DNA of 64,000 nucleotides, taken from NCBI RefSeq assembly GCF_042885655.1, contig NZ_JBHVRO010000006.1, positions 186,001-250,000 on the forward strand, in the 5' to 3' direction. This DNA is from Psychrobacillus sp042885655. GTDB lineage: Bacteria; Bacillota; Bacilli; Bacillales_A; Planococcaceae. Below, one piece after another: positions 1 through 10,094 of this stretch (positions within the stretch are counted from its first letter, which is position 1; every line of letters begins with the position of its first letter). A model generated the notes under the pieces. It was not told where the DNA came from, ran no database searches, and saw only the letters and a program-made list of their open reading frames with translations. The translations under genes were made by a program, and so were the position numbers.

Positions 1-1
1 A

Positions 2-976
2 TATCGTATTTTCCTTGGTGGAAACGGTACGTTTAATTCATTTGCAACTTCTACAGTAATTTTTATACTATTGCCGTTAATGACTAAAAGATTTAATGGA
101 TATAATACAAAAATGCGAATAATCACTGGAGTAAGTGCTGCAGTTTTCATCATGATTATTTATCTACTATTATTATCTTCATATTTTGAAGTACTAAATG
201 AAGAGTATTGGACATTAACCTTTTATGCAATAACAACCCATGGAATTGTCATAGCCATTGATTTAATTATGATTGAAAAAATCATTGCTAACATTAAAAA
301 TCGTGAAAATTTTCTCCAAGCGGAACAATTCCATGTCATAAGTGAGCTTTCTGCTAGTGTCTCTCATGAAATTCGAAATCCTCTAACAGTGACTAAAGGA
401 TTTCTGCAATTATTGAATGTATCAAAAACTGTCCAGGACGAAGATAAAGTATATTTAGACTACTCTTTAAAAGAATTGATTCGAGCTGAAAATATTTTAA
501 ATGATTATTTAGCGTTTGCTAAACCTCAATCAGAGCATATGGTACAATCCAATTTTAAAAAAGAGTTTGAATATGTTAAAAATGTATTGTTACCATTAGC
601 CAATCTCAATAATGTGGAAATATCCTATCATTTTTCCAATACTCTCAAGAAAAAGTTTGATCAAAACCAGTTAAAACAATGTCTGATCAACTTATTGAAA
701 AACGCGATTGAAGCAATGAAGGAAGATGGAGGTAATCTCGTCATCGAAGTAACTGATCAAGGAAAGAATATAGTTATTCGGATACAAGACACCGGTATTG
801 GAATGTCAAAAGAAGAGATCCTTCAATTAGGAAAGCCATACTATTCTAATAAAAAAGAAGGAACCGGTCTTGGAATGATGATGGTTTATGGAACGATCGG
901 AAAAATGAAAGGAAGAATTGATGTACAGAGTAAAAAAGGCGAAGGAACAACCTTTACTATTACTATCCCAACATAA
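2..976 (+). CDS. membrane sensor histidine kinase, 5'-truncated by window edge
   Basis: The frame is open to the left edge, so the N-terminus is missing. The visible part starts with hydrophobic membrane segments (about residues 1-90), followed by a HisKA dimerisation domain with the phospho-accepting histidine in SHEIRNPLT. A HATPase domain then shows the N box (NLLKNAIEAM), G1 (DTGIGM) and G2 (GTGLGM). Membrane layout and kinase sequence resemble the KinB-type sporulation kinases of Bacillus, which feed phosphate to Spo0F. That assignment is an inference; the histidine-kinase call is firm. No response regulator is adjacent. A terminator follows at 1080-1125. Confidence 0.88.
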   Translation, partial: YRIFLGGNGTFNSFATSTVIFILLPLMTKRFNGYNTKMRIITGVSAAVFIMIIYLLLLSSYFEVLNEEYWTLTFYAITTHGIVIAIDLIMIEKIIANIKNRENFLQAEQFHVISELSASVSHEIRNPLTVTKGFLQLLNVSKTVQDEDKVYLDYSLKELIRAENILNDYLAFAKPQSEHMVQSNFKKEFEYVKNVLLPLANLNNVEISYHFSNTLKKKFDQNQLKQCLINLLKNAIEAMKEDGGNLVIEVTDQGKNIVIRIQDTGIGMSKEEILQLGKPYYSNKKEGTGLGMMMVYGTIGKMKGRIDVQSKKGEGTTFTITIPT

Positions 977-1079
977 AAAACAAGGGAACATAGGATAGCC
1001 TGAACATCTGTAACCCATATTCAGTTTGTCTTCTTACTAGTTTATAACAGACAAACTTCCGTTATAAGAATTCCATAAA

Positions 1080-1125
1080 AAATGTAGAAGGAAGTAATGG
1101 TTCCACTTCTTTCTACATTTTTTAT
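1080..1125. terminator. bidirectional Rho-independent terminator
   Basis: An inverted repeat (AATGTAGAAgGAAG with CTTCtTTCTACATT) is flanked by A and T runs. It lies between the converging kinase (+) and SgrR-like (-) genes and can serve both. Confidence 0.8.
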
Positions 1126-1145
1126 TGCCATTATAATTACTTTCG

Positions 1146-2789
1146 TTAAATTATTGGTTTTACCCAAAGTTTTGAAAAGTCTACATACCCAAAATGTTTA
1201 ATATTTATATTCATTAAGTCAGCGGAAAAAGGAATATGGCGTTTGGAATAATATAATGGGATCATGATAGATTCTTTAATTAATGCTTCTTCAACAGTTA
1301 GATTTAGGGATGTCCATTTTTCAAATGGAGTATAAAGGTATTCCTTAATATAACTGTTTAACCTTATATCCTTTTTTAGAATGTAAGCTAATTTTGAATA
1401 CCCATTAAGTAGGAAATAAAAGAAAGAAAAGTTTTGATTCATCTCGAACACCTCTCCGTGTATAAAAAGATCAACTTCCTCATTTTCTGTATTGTTAGAA
1501 ACTGTATCCTTAAATGAAACCCATTTTGTAATGATGGGAATTCCTTCTTCTTCCAAGATATCTTTTAGCCACATCGATGTATTTTCAGTATAACTCGTTA
1601 GCTTTAAAACAAGAGGCTCTGAAAGTATAGGCTTTTTAACCATTGGGAGAGTATTAATTTTACTTTCACGGAGACATCCTTGATGATTAGGCAATTTACG
1701 AGAATCTACATTGCTTATTTTATGTCGGTTTTTCGCAATAATATAGTGTAAATAATCACGAACTTCCTTGTGTTGTATAGGAGAATTTCGAAAAGAATTC
1801 ATAATAACTAATCCGAATCCAGAATCACTTTCTACTTGAAAGGTCGACTGAGATTCTACTTGAGCAGATGAACGATACACAACATCGAAATCTTGAGGCA
1901 CTTGTACGAATTCAACTACATCTAATAATGGTCTTTCTCCAAAGTATTCCTTGAATGCTACCAATGTAGTTTTAGTCTCGTTATTATCTTCAATATAAAA
2001 ACTACCTGTACCAACTACCTCACCATTATTTTCTTTATATATACTGGCATTCATCGTCCCAAGCAATTGTAAACAATAACTACATCCGCTTGGATAATAC
2101 AGATCAATTATTAGAGGAGCTGCTACAATTATTTTTTGGATAGGTTCCCACAATTCTTGATACTGTTTATAGTTGCGTAATTTGTTTAAGCATAAGACCA
2201 CATCTTCAGCAGTTAATATAGAACCATCATGGAATTTAATATCTTTTTTTAAGTAAATTCGAACTTTCGTGGAAGTAATGTCCCAGCTATGTGCCAGTTC
2301 AGGTAAAACAATTCCTTGTTCATCTACAGTAACTAAACGATTATAAACATTAGCAACCATGCTGGCACTATTGACATCTGCAGCTTCTAAAGGATGTATG
2401 GTCAAAAATGGATATCTTCTTGGAATAACAAGTTTATCATTTGTTGTTTGAACGTATCCAAATTTGGAGCGAAACTTATTCATGAGACGAAGTTTGCTAT
2501 CTGACGACCAATCAAATATTAAATACTTACTACTTAGTTCTACAGGTTCTTCATCAATTATTTTAGTAACTTGTTCTTCAAAAATAGCTTCCACATTTTT
2601 TAACCACTTAAGTTTGGAAACATTGCCTCTTCCCCGTCCCGAAGTATATTGTAGCCATCCTTCAGAAGACCATTTTTGAATATAACGTACAGTTTGTTTC
2701 GTACTTAATTGAAGAATTTCTGCAACGTCTTCATGTTTAATACCTCCTGATGGCACAGAGGTCCATAATGTCAATAAATGTTTATCCAT
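1146..2789 (-). CDS. SgrR-like regulator: N-terminal winged helix fused to a family-5 solute-binding domain
   Basis: The N-terminal about 100 residues look like the SgrR_N DNA-binding domain (residues near 30 resemble a helix-turn-helix: VAEILQLSTKQTVRYIQKW). The rest resembles SBP_bac_5 oligopeptide or solute-binding proteins (YPFLTIHPLEAADVNSASMV, later KFHDGSILTAEDVV). There is no signal peptide, so the binding domain probably acts in the cytoplasm as an effector sensor, as known for SgrR. I chose the inner ATG at 2789 because AAGGAGAA lies 10 nt upstream; a longer frame from 2840 lacks a ribosome binding site. It is divergent from the MFS transporter at 2894, a usual pairing of regulator and target. 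The ligand is unknown. Confidence 0.8.
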   Translation of the reverse strand: MDKHLLTLWTSVPSGGIKHEDVAEILQLSTKQTVRYIQKWSSEGWLQYTSGRGRGNVSKLKWLKNVEAIFEEQVTKIIDEEPVELSSKYLIFDWSSDSKLRLMNKFRSKFGYVQTTNDKLVIPRRYPFLTIHPLEAADVNSASMVANVYNRLVTVDEQGIVLPELAHSWDITSTKVRIYLKKDIKFHDGSILTAEDVVLCLNKLRNYKQYQELWEPIQKIIVAAPLIIDLYYPSGCSYCLQLLGTMNASIYKENNGEVVGTGSFYIEDNNETKTTLVAFKEYFGERPLLDVVEFVQVPQDFDVVYRSSAQVESQSTFQVESDSGFGLVIMNSFRNSPIQHKEVRDYLHYIIAKNRHKISNVDSRKLPNHQGCLRESKINTLPMVKKPILSEPLVLKLTSYTENTSMWLKDILEEEGIPIITKWVSFKDTVSNNTENEEVDLFIHGEVFEMNQNFSFFYFLLNGYSKLAYILKKDIRLNSYIKEYLYTPFEKWTSLNLTVEEALIKESIMIPLYYSKRHIPFSADLMNINIKHFGYVDFSKLWVKPII

Positions 2790-2893
2790 CCAATGTATTC
2801 TCCTTATAAATAAGTGGTCATAAAAATAAATAATGTCCATTTTTAAATTAATGCGTCTAGTTTAATATACATAAGACAGAGGAGGGACACAAC
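2790..2893. promoter_or_regulatory. shared divergent promoter region
   Basis: About 100 bp separates the SgrR-like regulator and the MFS gene and must carry both promoters. GAGGAGGGA precedes the ATG at 2894. I could not assign reliable -35/-10 boxes. Confidence 0.4.
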
Positions 2894-4147
2894 ATGAAAT
2901 GGAAAAAATATCCGCAAAATATTAAAGTTCGTCTTATTACATCTTTTTTTAATCGTGCAGTATCATCTGCAGTAATGCCATTCATGGCCTTATTTTTCTC
3001 TCAAGAAATGAATAAGGTTTGGGCAGGACTATTTCTAGTATTTACAGTGATCATTAGCTTTTTTGTTAACTTGATTGGAGGTTATATTTCGGATCGCTTC
3101 CCACGAAAGAAAGTATTGGTGTTTACCTCTTTCTTAAGCGCATTGATGTTTTTATTAATGACAATTAGTTTATTGCCTAAAGAGAATATAATTGGTCTTT
3201 TTGCTTTCTCTTATGTTGCATACATTGTAACAAGTAGTCTTGGGAGACCCGCGATGCATGCTATAATTATTGACTCTACAACATCTGAAAATAGAAAAGA
3301 AGTGTATGCACTCGATTATTGGCTTGTGAATTTATCCATGGCTATAGGAGCTGCATTAGGTGGTTTGTTATATGTAAATCATCAAATTGAGCTATTTGCA
3401 TTACTCACGATTACATCTTCTAGTCTACCAATTGCCTATCAGATTTGGTTAATAGATGAAAATTCTAAAAGAATAGAAAAGCAACATCAAAATGTGTTTA
3501 TGGATTTAATACAGAACTATAAAGTTGCTTTTCAAGATATGCCTTTTGTTAAAGTAGTAGTTGGCTCTATGTTTATCTTTGCTGCTGAATTCTCGTTGAA
3601 TAGTTATATTGGAGTTCGTTTAGCAGAAACCTTTAAAACTGTACATATTGGAAACTTTGAGGTAGCAGGGGTTCGCATGTTAAGTATTCTCAATATAGAA
3701 AATATGCTTCTTGTAGTTTGCTTTACGTTTTTCATCAATAAAATTACCGATCGTTTTAACAAGAGGAAGGTTTTGTTAATTGGGCTCATTGTTTATAGTG
3801 TTGGGTATATTACAGTAACTTCTGCTAACATTTGGTACATACTAGTGTTGTTTAATTTCATTGCAACAATAGGTGAACTTATCTATTCTCCAGTTAGAAA
3901 TGCGGAGCAAGCAAATATGATGCCTGCTGATAAAAGGGGATCTTACTCTGCATTCTCCAATTTCTCATTTAGTGGCGCTGACTTAATCGCTCGCTCATCG
4001 ATTATTGTTGGTGCATATTTAATTCCTACAATGATGTCTGTTTATATAGGGGTTTTACTAATGATTGGAATCTCCCTCTTATACACAGGAATATTTTTAA
4101 AAAAACCTACCACAAAGAAAATAAAGGAATCGTTAGCGAATTTATAG
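2894..4147 (+). CDS. MFS transporter, probable drug or sugar exporter
   Basis: A 417-residue, very hydrophobic protein with about 12 membrane segments. The loop between helices 2 and 3 (GGYISDRFPRKKVL) matches the MFS signature G-x3-D-R-x-G-R-R/K. A central cytoplasmic loop near residue 190-210 divides it into two halves. The start is supported by GAGGAGGGA 7 nt upstream. It is divergent from an SgrR-like regulator that probably controls it. The family includes MdtG/YfmO-like multidrug exporters; the substrate cannot be read from the sequence. Confidence 0.85.
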   Translation: MKWKKYPQNIKVRLITSFFNRAVSSAVMPFMALFFSQEMNKVWAGLFLVFTVIISFFVNLIGGYISDRFPRKKVLVFTSFLSALMFLLMTISLLPKENIIGLFAFSYVAYIVTSSLGRPAMHAIIIDSTTSENRKEVYALDYWLVNLSMAIGAALGGLLYVNHQIELFALLTITSSSLPIAYQIWLIDENSKRIEKQHQNVFMDLIQNYKVAFQDMPFVKVVVGSMFIFAAEFSLNSYIGVRLAETFKTVHIGNFEVAGVRMLSILNIENMLLVVCFTFFINKITDRFNKRKVLLIGLIVYSVGYITVTSANIWYILVLFNFIATIGELIYSPVRNAEQANMMPADKRGSYSAFSNFSFSGADLIARSSIIVGAYLIPTMMSVYIGVLLMIGISLLYTGIFLKKPTTKKIKESLANL

Positions 4148-4302
4148 AATATAAAACTGTAACAGAAAAATGAAATCTTTAAAGCTTAGAATGAGTAGAA
4201 ACGTAGCGTTGCAAGTTATAATTGTAAATTATTTAGGAGTGTCGATTCTCAAAAGATAAGAAAGTATGTCAGGTACTACTCACTAAATGGATTGTAGTGA
4301 AA

Positions 4303-4485
4303 GGTGGCGACTCCAGCGGGAGGCCAACAGGATGTTGGTCTCGAAGGCGTTGCCACACGATGTGGCGCTCTTAGTCTTTGTTCCTCTGTGAGACAGATGC
4401 GCCATCACAACGAACGCGTAGCGGCGGTGAGGGCTCATCGCTCACCCCGCGGAACGCGTCCACCTGAAACGGAAATCCGGGTATT
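4303..4485 (+). repeat. GC-rich dispersed repeat, copy A
   Basis: This is much GC-richer than its surroundings. Segments GGCGACTCC, AGACAGATG, GGCTCATCGCTC and ACGGAAATCC occur in the same order in the reverse complement of 11808-11945. Short frames across it (such as 4304-4516) are repeat artefacts. Similar elements are widespread in Bacillales intergenic DNA; their function is unknown. Confidence 0.65.
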
Positions 4486-4564
4486 ATTTATGAACACTGG
4501 TTTCTCTGGACGATAATCCATCATTGTTCATATTAAGCAATTATAAATCGTCCCCTACATATTT

Positions 4565-4740
4565 GTTGATTGGAGCGTAGGAGGCGACTTCTGCGTGAAT
4601 AGCAGATGTTTTCTGCACCGAAAGCGAAGCGGCAGGTACTTGAGCGGAAGGTCCCCGCAGGAACGCAGTGACGATGAGACTGAAGCCATGCCCGCGAAAA
4701 AGCGTCCGCCATACCGGAAAGCAACGACATTCATATGCTA
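4565..4740 (+). repeat. GC-rich dispersed repeat, copy B (diverged subtype)
   Basis: Carries GGAGGCGACTTC near its start and AAAGCGTCCGCC near its end, echoing copy A and the copy at 11808-11945. It includes GAAGCCATGCCCGCG, so it is a related subtype rather than a close copy. Together with copy A it fills most of the 750-bp gene-free stretch 4148-4905; I see nothing else there. Confidence 0.5.
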
Positions 4741-4905
4741 CTCTTCTTGAAAGGACCTGGCGCATTTTTGTCCGGTTTTTCGCATATTATCGTTTGGAAC
4801 AACGAAATCGAGTGGTAAGCTTTGGGAAACAACTGGTGGTGTATTTTCCTGTCCCGATTTTTCTTACATACTAATCAAATATTATTTAAAAGGAGATTTG
4901 AGAAA

Positions 4906-5478
4906 ATGAAAACTGAAAAAGAGAAAATGCTGAATGGCGAGCTTTATATTGCTGCAGACCCTAAATTACTAGAAGATAGAATAAACGCTCGGAAGCTAAC
5001 CAGATTATACAATCAAACACTTGAAACAGAAGAGGTTTATAGAGCAGAAATATTAAAAGAATTGCTCGGTTCAACAAAGAAAAATTTATTTATAGAACCA
5101 ACTTTTCGATGTGATTATGGTTACAACATACATGTTGGGGAGAACTTCTATGCCAATTTTGATTGTGTATTTTTAGATGTATGTGAAATACGAATAGGTG
5201 ATAACTGCTTTATAGCACCAGGCGTACACATCTATACGGCGACTCATCCACTGAATCCAACTGAAAGAATATCGGGTGTAGAATATGGGATACCGGTAAA
5301 TATTGGTCACAATGTTTGGATTGGTGGAAGAGCGGTTATTAATCCTGGAGTTAAAATAGGTAATAATGTCGTCATCGCCTCTGGTTCCGTCGTTACAAAA
5401 GATATTCCAGATAATGTTGTGGTTGGAGGAAATCCTGCAAAAATAATTAAACAAATTGAAGTAGATTTACTTACTTAA
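4906..5478 (+). CDS. maa: maltose O-acetyltransferase family (hexapeptide-repeat acetyltransferase)
   Basis: A 190-residue protein of the length usual for Maa/NodL/LacA enzymes, which transfer acetyl from acetyl-CoA to a sugar hydroxyl. The N-terminal Mac domain (MKTEKEKMLNGELY) is followed by left-handed beta-helix hexapeptide repeats. The catalytic-histidine region is TATHPLNPTER, and the end VVVGGNPAKIIK is typical. The start at 4906 follows AAAGGAG by 11 nt; the longer upstream frame lacks a site. The 3' end overlaps by 4 nt the end of the convergent ZIP gene. The true acceptor sugar is unknown. Confidence 0.88.
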   Translation: MKTEKEKMLNGELYIAADPKLLEDRINARKLTRLYNQTLETEEVYRAEILKELLGSTKKNLFIEPTFRCDYGYNIHVGENFYANFDCVFLDVCEIRIGDNCFIAPGVHIYTATHPLNPTERISGVEYGIPVNIGHNVWIGGRAVINPGVKIGNNVVIASGSVVTKDIPDNVVVGGNPAKIIKQIEVDLLT

Positions 5479-6176
5479 AACACCATATGAAATATAACAC
5501 TCAAGAGAAAGCCGATCATTAGAAATATTACTAGAAGACTCGTCGGGACAACGCGAATATTATTCAAAATAAACTCTTTTACACTTGTAATCGCAATCAT
5601 CCCAATGGATGTCCCTAAAAGAACACTTTGTGCCCTTATAGTGAGATTCGCGTGAAGTCCAATCCAAATAAAAGTGCTAAAGCAAACCGATAAGCTGATG
5701 AAACAAACAAATAACATCATTATTTTTTTACCTTGTGAGAGAAATGCTGAAGTAAGTGCAAATCCTTCTGGGACATGGTGTAGAATTGTTGAAGTTGTAA
5801 TGGATACAGCGATAGTAGAATTCCCAAGCAAATTTCCGATAGACAAGCTTATTGGGATCGTATGTATGAATAAGGCAAGTATAAGCAAGGAGATGGAAGG
5901 TTTACGTGATTTAGATGTAAAGAAAAGGTTGTTCACCACTGCGAGAAAAATATATCCGATAAGTACTCCGAGAACAATTCCTGATAATTGGTTCATTTTT
6001 AATGCAGATGGAATTATATCTAGAGTTAGTAAACCTACTAAAAATCCCCCGCATAATAGTGCCAATCCTTCACTTGAACCATGAAATATTTTAGAAACTA
6101 TCCATGCGATACCGCCACCTGCACTGACACTTAAAAAAAGAAATTCACCAAGAATGAACGCATCCAACTTAAGCAC
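5475..6176 (-). CDS. ZIP family divalent-metal transporter
   Basis: A 233-residue protein with about eight membrane segments. HHVPEGFALTSA in the middle is the metal-binding H-x-x-P-E-G motif of ZIP helix 5, and HTIPISLSIG is the partner helix with the glutamate position changed to S. ZIP proteins import Zn, Mn or Fe; YqgP/ZupT-like bacterial members are of similar length. It converges on maa with a 4-nt overlap and stands alone on its strand. The metal is unknown. Confidence 0.78.
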   Translation of the reverse strand: MLKLDAFILGEFLFLSVSAGGGIAWIVSKIFHGSSEGLALLCGGFLVGLLTLDIIPSALKMNQLSGIVLGVLIGYIFLAVVNNLFFTSKSRKPSISLLILALFIHTIPISLSIGNLLGNSTIAVSITTSTILHHVPEGFALTSAFLSQGKKIMMLFVCFISLSVCFSTFIWIGLHANLTIRAQSVLLGTSIGMIAITSVKEFILNNIRVVPTSLLVIFLMIGFLLSVIFHMVF

Positions 6177-6298
6177 TCTCCAACCAAAATTATTAGTAAT
6201 TCTGTCTACAAAATATATGCATATTGTTTATAGATATGAGCATGTGTAAAATGAAGATAGTACGAATGATTTTACAAGGGGGAAGCGAAAGCGTTCAC

Positions 6299-7948
6299 AT
6301 GACTATTCAAAAGATGAAGGAAACGACATTTAAAGAAGCTACGCTTGCAGAATGGGAGCAAGTTGCTATTAAATCCTTAAAAGGAAAAACATTTGAGTCT
6401 CTTTTGACAAAAACATTAGAAGAAATTATTTTGAAACCGCTTTATTCTATAGCGGATTTAGAAGATATTCCTACGAATCAAACTAATATTGTTCGCCAAA
6501 CAAAACAATCTTCTAGGTGGCTAGTAGCTCAAACTGTGATTGGAAACACTGTTGAAGAGATTTTAGCAGACATGAAAGACTCACTAGCAAAAGGAAATGA
6601 TGTGATCAACTACAAACTAGATCTAAAGCATAAGTGGTCTTCATCTGATTTAGAGGAACTGAAAACTATATTAGAAGGACATACTGTTTTACTAGATGTA
6701 TCAAGTGATCCTTCGTTTTTACATAATTTTACTGATATGCAAGGAATGATAAAGGGTGTAGGAGCACATCAATTCACAACAGCCCGTACTTTTTTCTTAG
6801 ATGGGTCGCGTATCCATAAATTCGGCGGAGATGCTGTAAGTGAGCTTGCAAGCGTTCTTGTACAAGCGGATGCCTTTGTAGATGCTTCTGATCTTGATCA
6901 ACTTAGTAAAAAAGGATTTGTCCAATTTTCAGTTGATACGAATTTTTTCATGGAAATTGCTAAAATTCGCGCATTTCGCATTCTTTGGAAGGCATTTGGT
7001 GAAGCTCATGGGAATTCAGAAATTGCTGCTATTCCAGTACACGCTGAAACTTCTTTACGGTCATTCTCAACACTTGATTCGAATGTAAATATTCTTCGAG
7101 CAGGTAATAGTGCACTTGCAGCAGTACTTGGAGGAGCTGACAGTGTTACAACTTATCCACATGATTATTTAACTGGTGCCAATCCAACATCTAAACGAAT
7201 CGCTCGTAATATGCAATTAGTACTGAAAGAAGAAACACATATTAACCAAGTACTAGATGCACCTGGAGGCTCTTATTATATAGAAACATTAACGAAAGAA
7301 CTTGTGGAAAAAAGTTGGACATACTTTTTAGAGCTAATGAATGAAAGTACATTGGAAGAAAGAGAATTAAAGCTAAATGAACGAGCAACTCTTAAATGGG
7401 AACAGCAACTAGCTTCACTTGCTACTCGTAAAAAATCACTTATTGGAACAAATGTATATGCGAATCCAGAAGATAATTTGGAAAATACAATTGTTCAAAC
7501 AGATTACAAACGTCTTGCAGAGCCTTTTGAACAAATGCGTAAAGCATTAAAAGACAATCCACTTAATACTGCAATTATTCCTTTTGGAATTCTGAAAGAG
7601 TACAAAGCACGTATGGATTTTGTTAGTGGTTATTTAATCGCTTTAGGAGTTTCTCCAATAGTTGCTCCAGAAAACTTAAAACCATTCGATCTTCAAAAAT
7701 GGATCGATGAACAAGCAATTGACTATGTTGTATTTGTTGGAAATGATGAACAAACAGCTGGTCTCGTCCCGGCCTTATTAAATGAGCAATTGTCTGTTCC
7801 AATGGACGTAGCTGGTAAATTTGAAGAGTATGAAGATTGGTTAGATGCTGGACTTTCCGGAAGAATTTTTGCTGGTCAATCCCTTCTTGAAAAAGGTAAT
7901 GCATTATTAGCACTTGCAAAAAAGGAGGATTCTCATGACAACGCCTAA
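6299..7948 (+). CDS. mutA: methylmalonyl-CoA mutase small subunit
   Basis: This is the non-catalytic partner of MutB in the B12-dependent interconversion of methylmalonyl-CoA and succinyl-CoA. The TIM-barrel part ends with the family segment GGSYYIETL; the C-terminal cobalamin-like domain lacks D-x-H-x-x-G, as expected for the small subunit. It is about 549 residues from 6299. The start is somewhat uncertain because GGGGGA lies 16 nt upstream; 6224 would add 25 residues that do not look conserved. First gene of mutA-mutB-meaB-brxB, overlapping mutB by 14 nt, which suggests translational coupling. Confidence 0.93.
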   Translation: MTIQKMKETTFKEATLAEWEQVAIKSLKGKTFESLLTKTLEEIILKPLYSIADLEDIPTNQTNIVRQTKQSSRWLVAQTVIGNTVEEILADMKDSLAKGNDVINYKLDLKHKWSSSDLEELKTILEGHTVLLDVSSDPSFLHNFTDMQGMIKGVGAHQFTTARTFFLDGSRIHKFGGDAVSELASVLVQADAFVDASDLDQLSKKGFVQFSVDTNFFMEIAKIRAFRILWKAFGEAHGNSEIAAIPVHAETSLRSFSTLDSNVNILRAGNSALAAVLGGADSVTTYPHDYLTGANPTSKRIARNMQLVLKEETHINQVLDAPGGSYYIETLTKELVEKSWTYFLELMNESTLEERELKLNERATLKWEQQLASLATRKKSLIGTNVYANPEDNLENTIVQTDYKRLAEPFEQMRKALKDNPLNTAIIPFGILKEYKARMDFVSGYLIALGVSPIVAPENLKPFDLQKWIDEQAIDYVVFVGNDEQTAGLVPALLNEQLSVPMDVAGKFEEYEDWLDAGLSGRIFAGQSLLEKGNALLALAKKEDSHDNA

Positions 7949-10094
7949 TTACTCGAATGTATCCATTGACGATATGTTAGAAAAAACAATGAACTCCAGT
8001 AAAATGGAGACTTCTACATTTATGACAAATGAAGGTATTGTGTTAAAACAAATATATGATGAATCCGATAATAATAATCTCCAGCATTTAAATGAGCTTC
8101 CAGGTATAGCACCAAATACGCGGGGACCATATCCAACGATGTATGTGGCAAAACCATGGACTGTTCGTCAATATGCAGGATTTTCTACTGCAGAAGAAAG
8201 TAACGCATTTTATAGAAGAAACCTAGCAATGGGTCAAAAAGGGCTGTCCGTTGCATTTGATTTAGCAACACATCGTGGCTATGATTCGGATCATGAACGA
8301 GTAACTGGGGATGTAGGTAAAGCAGGAGTTGCAATCGATTCGGTAGAAGATATGAAGATTTTATTTGATGGTATTCCACTAGACCAAATGTCTGTATCGA
8401 TGACGATGAACGGGGCGGTACTTCCAATCTTAGCGTTTTATATTGTGACTGCGGAAGAGCAAGGAGTAACCCCTGACAAACTTGCTGGGACAATTCAAAA
8501 TGACATTTTGAAAGAATACATGGTTCGTAACACATATATTTACACACCTGAAATGTCGATGAAAATTATTGCTGATATTTTTGCATACACTGCTAAAAAC
8601 ATGCCGAAATTCAACTCTATTTCGATTTCTGGCTATCATATGCAAGAAGCAGGAGCAACTGCAGACATCGAACTTGCCTATACATTAGCTGACGGCTTGG
8701 AGTATGTACGTACCGGATTAAAAGCAGGCATTGAAATTGATTCATTTGCTCCCAGACTTTCATTTTTCTGGGCAATTGGCATGAATTATTTTATGGAAAT
8801 AGCCAAAATGCGTGCTGCTCGTAGAATTTGGGCACAAATGATGGCTAGTTTTGATCCTAAAAATCCAAAAACATTAGCACTACGAACACATTCGCAAACA
8901 TCGGGTTGGAGTTTAACGGAACAAGATCCATTTAATAACGTGACAAGAACTTTAGTTGAAGCAAATGCTGCTGCAATGGGACATACACAGTCTCTTCATA
9001 CGAATGCCCTAGATGAAGCTATTGCACTTCCGACTGATTTTTCCGCTCGTATTGCGCGTAATACGCAATTATTTCTACAGGAAGAAACGAATATGACGAA
9101 AGTAATTGATCCGTGGGGTGGTTCGTATTATGTGGAAACTTTAACGAACGAACTAATGGAAAAGGCTTGGTCTCTTATAGAAGAAATTGAAGAGCTTGGT
9201 GGTATGGCAAAAGCAATCGAAACAGGACTTCCGAAAATGAAAATCGAGGAAGCAGCAGCTAAAAAACAAGCTCAAATTGATTCTTCTAAAGAAATTATTA
9301 TTGGAGTCAATAAATACCGTTTGGATCAAGAAGATCCAATTGATATTTTAAATATTGATAATACGGTTGTACGTCAAAAACAAATGGAACGTTTAGCCCA
9401 AGTAAAAGAAAATCGAGATAATAAAGCCGTACAAGAAGCACTTGCATCATTAACGGAAGCTGCTCGAACGGGCAATGAAAACTTATTAGCAGTAGCTGTA
9501 GATGCAGCTAGAAAACGTGCAACTATTGGAGAAATCTCCGATGCAATTGAAGTAGTGGCTGGGAGACATAAGGCGGTGATTCGTTCCGTGAGTGGTGTAT
9601 ATAGTGCAAACTTTAATGATGTAGATGAAATTGAAGCTGTAAAACAAATGTCTGAGGACTTCCTTGAAAATGAAGGTAGACGTCCTCGTATTTTAATTGC
9701 AAAAATGGGCCAAGACGGACATGATCGTGGTGCAAAAGTTATTGCAACTGCTTTTGCTGATTTAGGTTTTGACGTAGATATTAGTCCTTTATTTCAAACG
9801 CCAGCAGAGACAGCACAGCAAGCAGTGGAAAATGATGTACATGTAGTTGGGGTTAGTTCGCTCGCGGCTGGACATATGACCTTAGTCCCTGCATTACGAG
9901 AAGAATTAGCCAAACTGGGTCGTGAAGATATACTTGTAGTCGTTGGAGGAGTAATTCCTGCTCAGGATTATGCTTTCTTACGTGAAAACGGTGCGTCTGC
10001 TATTTTTGGACCTGGAACTGTTATTCCGGTTGCTGCACAAAAAGTAATTGAAGAAATATATAGAAGATTGGGTTACGAGGAAGTGGAAGGCTAA
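7935..10094 (+). CDS. mutB: methylmalonyl-CoA mutase large (catalytic) subunit
   Basis: A 719-residue adenosylcobalamin enzyme. The N-terminal substrate barrel is followed by a C-terminal B12 domain with the base-off histidine in GQDGHDRG, then SSLAAGH and GGVIP. The start ATG at 7935 follows AAAGGAGG by 6 nt and lies inside the end of mutA. Its stop overlaps the start of meaB (TAATG). With the epimerase and carboxyltransferase genes 3 kb downstream it forms the propionate/odd-chain and branched-chain acyl-CoA route to succinyl-CoA. Confidence 0.96.
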   Translation: MTTPNYSNVSIDDMLEKTMNSSKMETSTFMTNEGIVLKQIYDESDNNNLQHLNELPGIAPNTRGPYPTMYVAKPWTVRQYAGFSTAEESNAFYRRNLAMGQKGLSVAFDLATHRGYDSDHERVTGDVGKAGVAIDSVEDMKILFDGIPLDQMSVSMTMNGAVLPILAFYIVTAEEQGVTPDKLAGTIQNDILKEYMVRNTYIYTPEMSMKIIADIFAYTAKNMPKFNSISISGYHMQEAGATADIELAYTLADGLEYVRTGLKAGIEIDSFAPRLSFFWAIGMNYFMEIAKMRAARRIWAQMMASFDPKNPKTLALRTHSQTSGWSLTEQDPFNNVTRTLVEANAAAMGHTQSLHTNALDEAIALPTDFSARIARNTQLFLQEETNMTKVIDPWGGSYYVETLTNELMEKAWSLIEEIEELGGMAKAIETGLPKMKIEEAAAKKQAQIDSSKEIIIGVNKYRLDQEDPIDILNIDNTVVRQKQMERLAQVKENRDNKAVQEALASLTEAARTGNENLLAVAVDAARKRATIGEISDAIEVVAGRHKAVIRSVSGVYSANFNDVDEIEAVKQMSEDFLENEGRRPRILIAKMGQDGHDRGAKVIATAFADLGFDVDISPLFQTPAETAQQAVENDVHVVGVSSLAAGHMTLVPALREELAKLGREDILVVVGGVIPAQDYAFLRENGASAIFGPGTVIPVAAQKVIEEIYRRLGYEEVEG

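Noticed and set aside
4304..4765. Several 60-75-codon frames on both strands
   Set aside because: They lie inside GC-rich dispersed repeats, where stop codons are rare for composition reasons.
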